From assembly GCA_039184055.1 (NCBI GenBank), contig JBCDBH010000181.1, positions 1 through 11,648 of the forward strand: a stretch of DNA of 11,648 nt, in the 5' to 3' direction. The position numbers and the translations under genes are program-made. How positions within the stretch are numbered: position 1 is the first letter of the stretch; the number at the start of each line of letters is the position of its first letter. This document shows positions 7,632 to 11,648 of this stretch, in pieces. This DNA is from JBCDBH01 sp039184055. GTDB lineage: Bacteria; Acidobacteriota; Thermoanaerobaculia; Multivoradales; J023. The notes under the pieces were generated by a model that saw only the letters and a program-made list of their open reading frames with translations, was not told the origin of the DNA and did not search any database.

Positions 7632-9025
7632 CCGGCACCGACAGGCTCGAGACCGGCATGCATATCGACGCGCTCCAGGGTCGATCGTCCGGTTCGCTGA
7701 CTTCCTTCAAATCGCCGCCCGTTGTTCGTCGACGGCTCGCCGGTGGCGGTCAGCTTTTGCTTGCCGAGAATCATGTCGTGCCCATGGTGCATCTGATTTG
7801 CGCCATGCCCGCGGGTGGCCAACACGATCCAGATGGCAAAGCGGGGCTGGCGACCCTGACGACACAGCTGTTGCGCGAGGGCACGACGCGGCGCGACATC
7901 GCTTGGCTGGCTCGCGAGCTCGAGGGCCGTGGCGCCGATCTGTTGCCACGGGTCGATTGGGAGGTCGGCAGCTTGGCCATCGAGGCTTTGTCGACCGATC
8001 TCGAGATGGTGGTCGATACGCTCGTCGATCTGGTGACCGCGCCCGTATTTCCGGCTGCGGCGGTCGAGGGGATCACGCGGCGCCAGATCGCCAAGCTGCG
8101 TCAACATCGTTGGCAGCCGAGGAACCTGGCGAATCACTGGCTGCTGCGCGGCGTCTTCGACGGCACGGTCTACGATCGTTCGCTGTTTGGCGACGAGACC
8201 AGTCTGGGGAGCATCGGCCGCGGCGATCTGATCGCGTTTCATCGCGCGCACTATCGGCCCGCCGATGCGGTGTGGGTAATGGTCGGTGGGTTTTCGATCG
8301 AGGAATGGGATCGACGATTGGCGAGTCGACTGCCACGAGACGATCGACCGTCGCGAGGGGATCAGCCGTACATCGAGTCACCGGCCAGAGCCGTGACGCC
8401 GGATCGTGGTCGACGGGTGATGCTCGTTGCGTCATCACGAGCGCGTCAGACCGAGCTCCGACTCGGACTACCCGGTCTGCCTCGTACCGATCCCGATTTC
8501 ACCGCGCTACGTCTCGTTGCCGAGATCCTCGGTCAGCGGCTCGATCGGATCTTGCGTGAGCGACAGGGCGCCACCTACGGGGTGCGTGTCGGTGTCGAAG
8601 GTCGCCGTGGTCCGGGACCGTTCGGAATTTCGTTGGCGTTGCCGCACGAGCGAGTCAACGGAGCGATACGCACCATATGCGACGAGGTCGACCGGATGGG
8701 ACGAGAACCGGTCGACCATGCCGAGCTCGACGAAGCTCGGCATGGTGTCATTGGATCCTACCTGCGCTCGCTCGTCACCATTCAGGGCTTGGCAAGACGG
8801 CTCGAGCGACAGGCCGTCGATCAACTGCCCGATGACCATGACCGACGATGGCTGGATCGCCTCACTCAGCTCGGCCGCGACGCGTTGCAACAGGTGGCTG
8901 CGCGCCATGTCGACGCTGAACGATTGAGCATCGTTGCCGTCGGACCTACCCAGATCTTGCATCCCACCTTGATGAGCCATGGTGAGGTCGACGTCATTCG
9001 ACCCGCTACCGGCGATCCCGCATGA
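7628..9025 (+). CDS. M16 family peptidase-like protein, non-catalytic partner subunit
   Basis: This 465-residue protein has the M16 fold but no zinc site. The motif region reads GLATLTTQLLREGT (73-86), with Thr76, Thr79 and Gln80 where His, Glu and His occur in active enzymes. It keeps the C-terminal RERQGATYG (310-318), the Arg/Tyr pair that holds the substrate C-terminal side, and the family helix HAELDEARHGVIGSYLR (364-380). This is the alpha-MPP-like partner pattern, complementary to the catalytic subunit encoded just upstream, so the two probably assemble one heterodimeric protease. The 4-bp ATGA overlap should give near-equal synthesis. The N-terminus is about 25 residues longer than usual before the first strand and has no signal peptide. 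Its substrate is not shown by the sequence; the TOMM precursor leader is the natural guess. Confidence 0.88.
   Translation: MTGTDRLETGMHIDALQGRSSGSLTSFKSPPVVRRRLAGGGQLLLAENHVVPMVHLICAMPAGGQHDPDGKAGLATLTTQLLREGTTRRDIAWLARELEGRGADLLPRVDWEVGSLAIEALSTDLEMVVDTLVDLVTAPVFPAAAVEGITRRQIAKLRQHRWQPRNLANHWLLRGVFDGTVYDRSLFGDETSLGSIGRGDLIAFHRAHYRPADAVWVMVGGFSIEEWDRRLASRLPRDDRPSRGDQPYIESPARAVTPDRGRRVMLVASSRARQTELRLGLPGLPRTDPDFTALRLVAEILGQRLDRILRERQGATYGVRVGVEGRRGPGPFGISLALPHERVNGAIRTICDEVDRMGREPVDHAELDEARHGVIGSYLRSLVTIQGLARRLERQAVDQLPDDHDRRWLDRLTQLGRDALQQVAARHVDAERLSIVAVGPTQILHPTLMSHGEVDVIRPATGDPA
8715..8746. repeat. Perfect 13-bp inverted repeat with 6-base loop
   Basis: ACCATGCCGAGCT (8715-8727) and AGCTCGGCATGGT (8734-8746) are exact reverse complements separated by CGACGA. 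The RNA would form a strong hairpin within the coding region of the second M16 subunit, over a conserved helix (HAELDEARHGV). No U-tract follows, so it is not an ordinary intrinsic terminator. Confidence 0.8.
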
Positions 9026-9030
9026 CGGAA

Positions 9031-9035
9031 AGGAG
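9031..9035 (+). promoter_or_regulatory. Ribosome binding site fixing a GTG start for the amidohydrolase
   Basis: AGGAG lies six bases before GTG 9042. The in-frame ATG at 8979 is deep in the previous gene, has no such site, and would bury the signal peptide behind 21 extra residues. Confidence 0.75.
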
Positions 9036-9041
9036 AACGGC

Positions 9042-10388
9042 GTGTCTGCACTCAAACGAGCTTTTGTGAGGACCTTCCGAATCGCCACGCTGGCCTTGAT
9101 ATGCGGATGGGTCGGTGCGTGGATCGTCGGTGCGCACCCGGGACATCATCATGGAGACAAAGAGGACGAGCCCGAGATCGTCGAGTTGGTCAATGGTCAT
9201 TGGTTCAACGGTGAGGATTTTGTCGCCAAGACCTTCTACATCGTCTCCGGCACCCTGACCGAGAGCAAACCGCCTTTGATCGATCGACGTGTCGATCTCG
9301 AAGGTGGTTGGATCGTGCCGCCCTATGGTGAAGCGCACAATCACAACATTGTCCAGCTCAGTCACCTCGAGCAGAAAATTCGCGAGTACCTGGCGGCGGG
9401 CGTGTTCTACGTCAAGATCGCGAATAGTGTACGGGAGTACACTTCGAAGATCCGTGATCGCCTGAACCAGCCCGACAGTCTCGACGTGGTGTTCGCCAAT
9501 GGCGGCATCACCGCGTCGAACGGTCATCCGGTGAGGCTCTACGAAGACCGTTTGCGGCATCACATGTACCGTGGTGTCGAGCGTTTTTGGTTCAATGACC
9601 GGGCCTATTTCATCATCGAGAACGAGGCGGACCTGGAGACGAAGTGGCCGAAGATCCAGGCGACACCACCTGACTTCATCAAGACTTTCCTTTTGTATTC
9701 GGAGGAGTTCGCGACACGTCGCGACGATCCGACCTACTCGGGGCGCAAGGGGCTCGATCCCAAGCTCCTGCCCAAGATCGTCGCCAAGGCCCATGCCGAG
9801 GGTTTGCGTGTCTCTACCCATGTCGAGACCGCGACGGATTTCCGTCATGCCCTCGACGCGGGGACCGACGAGATCGCCCACCTACCGGGATACAAGATTC
9901 CGGAACAGTACGACGTCTCGACCTTTCAGATTTCCCCGGCCGACGCCAAGCGTGCCGCCGAGCGCGGTACCGTGGTGGTGACGACGACGATCCTCGCCAA
10001 GCTGAAGACCAAGGATCCCGAGCGGCTCGCGCTGACCCAGCGGAACCAGGTACGCAATCTTCGTTTGCTCGACACCGCCGGTGTGCCGATCGCCATCGGT
10101 AGCGACCGCTTTGATCTCACCTCGGTCGACGAGGCTTTGTACTTGAAAGAGATCGATGCGCTCGACAATCTCGCTTTGCTGCGCCATTGGTGCGAGTCGA
10201 CGGCACAGTCGATCTTTCCGGAGCGGCCTATCGGTCGATTGGCCGACGGCTTCGAGGCGAGTTTCTTGGTTCTCGGTGGCAATCCGATCGAGGATTTCCA
10301 GCACGTACTCGACATCCGCCGTGGATTCAAACAGGGTGTCGAGCTTGACTATTGGCACACCGCTTCCGACCCAGCCGCGGCGGATTGA
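9042..10388 (+). CDS. Exported metal-dependent amidohydrolase
   Basis: This 448-residue protein belongs to the amidohydrolase superfamily. It starts at GTG 9042. Residues 1-31 form a Sec signal peptide: basic MSALKRAFVRTFR, a hydrophobic stretch (14-30), and probable cleavage after VGA31. It should therefore act outside the cytoplasmic membrane. The metal ligands of the TIM barrel are visible: His99 and His101 in GEAHNHN, Lys214 in PDFIKTFLL (candidate carboxylated bridging lysine), His260 in RVSTHVETATD, His280 in AGTDEIAHLPGY, and Asp355 in PIAIGSDRFDL. The C-terminus (GRLADGFEASFLVLGGNP) is the standard small beta-domain return. Directly after cleavage the mature protein begins HPGHHHGDKEDE, a His/acid cluster. 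The substrate cannot be read; the family includes peptidases, imidazolonepropionase-like enzymes and amide hydrolases. It begins 16 bp after the M16 pair and belongs to the same operon. Roles in final trimming, self-protection, or an unrelated periplasmic task are all possible. Confidence 0.85.
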   Translation: MSALKRAFVRTFRIATLALICGWVGAWIVGAHPGHHHGDKEDEPEIVELVNGHWFNGEDFVAKTFYIVSGTLTESKPPLIDRRVDLEGGWIVPPYGEAHNHNIVQLSHLEQKIREYLAAGVFYVKIANSVREYTSKIRDRLNQPDSLDVVFANGGITASNGHPVRLYEDRLRHHMYRGVERFWFNDRAYFIIENEADLETKWPKIQATPPDFIKTFLLYSEEFATRRDDPTYSGRKGLDPKLLPKIVAKAHAEGLRVSTHVETATDFRHALDAGTDEIAHLPGYKIPEQYDVSTFQISPADAKRAAERGTVVVTTTILAKLKTKDPERLALTQRNQVRNLRLLDTAGVPIAIGSDRFDLTSVDEALYLKEIDALDNLALLRHWCESTAQSIFPERPIGRLADGFEASFLVLGGNPIEDFQHVLDIRRGFKQGVELDYWHTASDPAAAD

Positions 10389-10403
10389 GGACGTCGAGCG
10401 GCC

Positions 10404-11531
10404 ATGGAAGCCTGGTGGCGAGATCTGCGCTTCAGCCTGCGTGCGTTGGCCAGGCAGCCATCGTTCACGCTGGCTGCGGTCTCGACCATGGCGCTCGGGA
10501 TCGGTGCCAGCGCGGCGATCTTCAGCATGTTCGACGGCGTCTTGCTGCGACCCTTGCCCTACGAGGATGCGGAGCGCATCGCCGTCGTGTGGCAGACCGA
10601 CGTCGAGCGCGGCATGCGAGAAGGCAAGCTGTCGACCGCCAACTTCATCGATCTGCGGGACGGTGGCACCTTTGATCGGCTCGCCGCCGCCGAAGCCTAC
10701 GGGTTCGACTTGATCGGGGGTGGCTCACCGGAACGGATCCGGGCATGGTTGGTGACCGCCGGTTTCTTCGAGCTTTTGGGTACCACTCCCTATCGCGGTC
10801 GTATGCCATCGACAACAGAGCAGGCCGGTGACCAGCATGTCGTCGTGCTCGGTCATGGTCTGTGGCAACGACGCTTCGGCGCCGACCCGGCCATCATCGG
10901 TACCTCGATCGTGCTCAGCGGTACACCTCATGTCGTCATCGGCATCATGCCACCCGAATTTCGCATGCCGGCGGCGGCCGACATGTGGTTGCCTCGATCT
11001 TTCACCGACGAGGAGCGCCAGGCGCGACGGCGTACCCACTTGAATGTCGTCGGTCGATTGAAGCCGGGTACATCCCTCGAGCAGACACGTGCCGAGGTGG
11101 ATGTGGTCGCCAACCGCTTGGCGGATCGATTTCCAGACATCAACGGCAGCTTGGGGCTCGCCGTCGTGGCGCTACCCGATCAGCTCTTCGCCGAGCTACG
11201 ACCGGCGCTCGGGGTGGTGCTCGGTGCCGTCGGGTTCTTGTTGCTCTTGGCCTGTGCCAACGTCGCCAACTTGACCCTGTTGCGCGGCTTTCATCGTCGC
11301 CGCGAGCTGGCCAGCCGGGCCGCCTTGGGAGCGACACGCGGCGAGTTGATCCGTTTGCTGGTCACCGAAAGTCTCATCGTCGCGCTGGCTGGGGCGGCAG
11401 CGGGGCTCGTTTTGGCCTTTGTGGGGATTCGTGTTTTCCAGACCACCGCGCCCGCCGAGCTCCCACGTCTCGCCGAGATCGCAGTTGATGTTCGGGTGCT
11501 CGTGTTCATGCTCGCCGCGGTCGTTTTTTAA
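10404..11531 (+). CDS. ADOP-type ABC permease (FtsX/MacB family), N-terminal half only
   Basis: This 375-residue reading frame is the first half of an acidobacterial duplicated orphan permease. It opens with the typical WWRDLRFSLRALARQPSFTL (4-23), then a transmembrane helix (about 21-43) and VLLRPLPYEDAERI (46-59). A MacB-like periplasmic domain follows (about 60-260: GGGSPERIRAW, 105-115; VVGRLKPGTSLEQ, 215-227). Next come helices at about 269-290 (LLLACANVANLTLLRG) and 321-345, with RRRELASRAALGATRGELIR (298-317) between them. Full ADOPs have about 800 residues with this unit repeated. Here TAA 11529-11531 cuts the chain inside the fourth helix (VDVRVLVFMLAAVVF), where family members continue into a TGLLFG-like motif. 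The gene is therefore probably broken by an insertion, rearrangement or assembly join at about 11528. No ATP-binding subunit lies in the window. The start is 15 bp after the amidohydrolase gene. An export role for the RiPP is possible but unproven. Confidence 0.85.
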   Translation: MEAWWRDLRFSLRALARQPSFTLAAVSTMALGIGASAAIFSMFDGVLLRPLPYEDAERIAVVWQTDVERGMREGKLSTANFIDLRDGGTFDRLAAAEAYGFDLIGGGSPERIRAWLVTAGFFELLGTTPYRGRMPSTTEQAGDQHVVVLGHGLWQRRFGADPAIIGTSIVLSGTPHVVIGIMPPEFRMPAAADMWLPRSFTDEERQARRRTHLNVVGRLKPGTSLEQTRAEVDVVANRLADRFPDINGSLGLAVVALPDQLFAELRPALGVVLGAVGFLLLLACANVANLTLLRGFHRRRELASRAALGATRGELIRLLVTESLIVALAGAAAGLVLAFVGIRVFQTTAPAELPRLAEIAVDVRVLVFMLAAVVF

Positions 11532-11648
11532 CAAGTCATGTTAGGGGTGGTGGTATTTATCCCCCAGTGTCGGACTGAGATACACCGCTCGTTTTAGCAA
11601 GGCGGGCGAGTCCAAAACTCGGGCGTCGCAGGCAAGCGCCAGCGCCAC
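11529..11648. other. Sequence junction after the truncated permease; possible mobile-element end
   Basis: From about 11529 the sequence stops matching the permease. Its first 60 bases are less GC-rich (about 52 %) than the operon. It opens with TAACAAGTCATGTTA, an inverted repeat TAACA-N5-TGTTA (11529-11543). Further on, CGAGT-N5-ACTCG (11608-11622) is a small hairpin. No continuation of the ADOP family is seen in any plus frame. The pattern fits the left end of an inserted element, but no family can be named and there is no second end in the window. Confidence 0.35.
11541..11648 (-). CDS. Possible C-terminal fragment of a leftward gene
   Basis: Reading leftward from the window edge, 35 codons stay open and end at TAA (complement of 11541-11543). 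The tail reads ...LLKRAVYLSPTLGDKYHHP. About two thirds of third positions are G or C, which suits coding DNA of this genome. I do not recognise the protein. If an insertion broke the permease, this would be the natural place for the end of its transposase gene, ending about 12 bp from the junction. With so few codons, chance is a real alternative. Confidence 0.3.
   Translation of the reverse strand: MALALACDARVLDSPALLKRAVYLSPTLGDKYHHP

Noticed and set aside
9426..9443. AGTGTAC-GGGA-GTACACT hairpin with a GNRA-type loop
   Set aside because: Only 7 bp inside a well-supported coding region, so probably incidental.
9006..9881. Long minus-strand open frame of 291 codons opposite the amidohydrolase
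   Set aside because: It mirrors the amidohydrolase codon phase, has no recognisable domain, and the plus-strand protein has a full metal-ligand set and signal peptide.
11525..11545. TTTTAACAAG... as an integron attC site
   Set aside because: It only resembles the R'' half of an attC; no matching GTTRRRY end or paired L boxes are found before the window ends.

Overview
The window is a GC-rich (roughly 60 %) bacterial segment. It is dominated by one tightly packed, entirely plus-strand operon of eight genes (132 to about 11531). Gaps are 16 bp or less, or the genes overlap (32 bp between genes 1 and 2, an ATGA overlap of 4 bp between genes 5 and 6). The last gene is an FtsX/MacB-type permease of the ADOP kind (acidobacterial duplicated orphan permease). 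Together with base composition this suggests Acidobacteriota or a similar soil or marine phylum, but the taxonomy is inferred and not proven.

Genes 1-3 (132-3429) are a recognisable azole/azoline RiPP (TOMM, linear azol(in)e-containing peptide) core. Gene 1 is a leader-peptide-binding E1/ThiF-like cyclodehydratase partner with an N-terminal RRE-like winged helix. Gene 2 is a YcaO ATP-dependent cyclodehydratase with a C-terminal PxPxP tail. Gene 3 is a SagB-type FMN dehydrogenase with its Lys-Tyr pair. Together they would turn Cys/Ser/Thr of a precursor peptide into thiazol(in)es or oxazol(in)es.

Gene 4 (3435-6347) encodes a 970-residue protein: a STAND/AAA-like N-terminal region whose Walker A and B motifs are degenerate, a TPR-like helical middle, an unassigned region, and a C-terminal winged helix resembling the RRE of gene 1. 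It may be a scaffold or receptor for the leader peptide. Genes 5 and 6 (6351-9025) are a pair of M16 metallopeptidase subunits. The first keeps the HxxEH zinc site. The second has lost it but keeps the Arg/Tyr pair the first lacks, so they probably form one heterodimeric leader protease. Gene 7 (9042-10388) is an exported amidohydrolase with a complete metal-ligand set. Gene 8 (10404-11531) is the N-terminal half of an ADOP permease, cut off abruptly.

No certain precursor peptide lies in the window; the best place for one is at or beyond the left edge, where a frame rich in Cys/Ser/Thr runs in and ends at 153. The right end (11529-11648) does not continue the permease and may be the end of an inserted element or another junction. 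No tRNA, rRNA, CRISPR array or convincing terminator was seen. The most unusual points are loss of all cysteines (and so the zinc site) in the cyclodehydratase partner, the pseudo-ATPase/TPR/RRE-like protein, and the split-active-site M16 pair within one TOMM operon.
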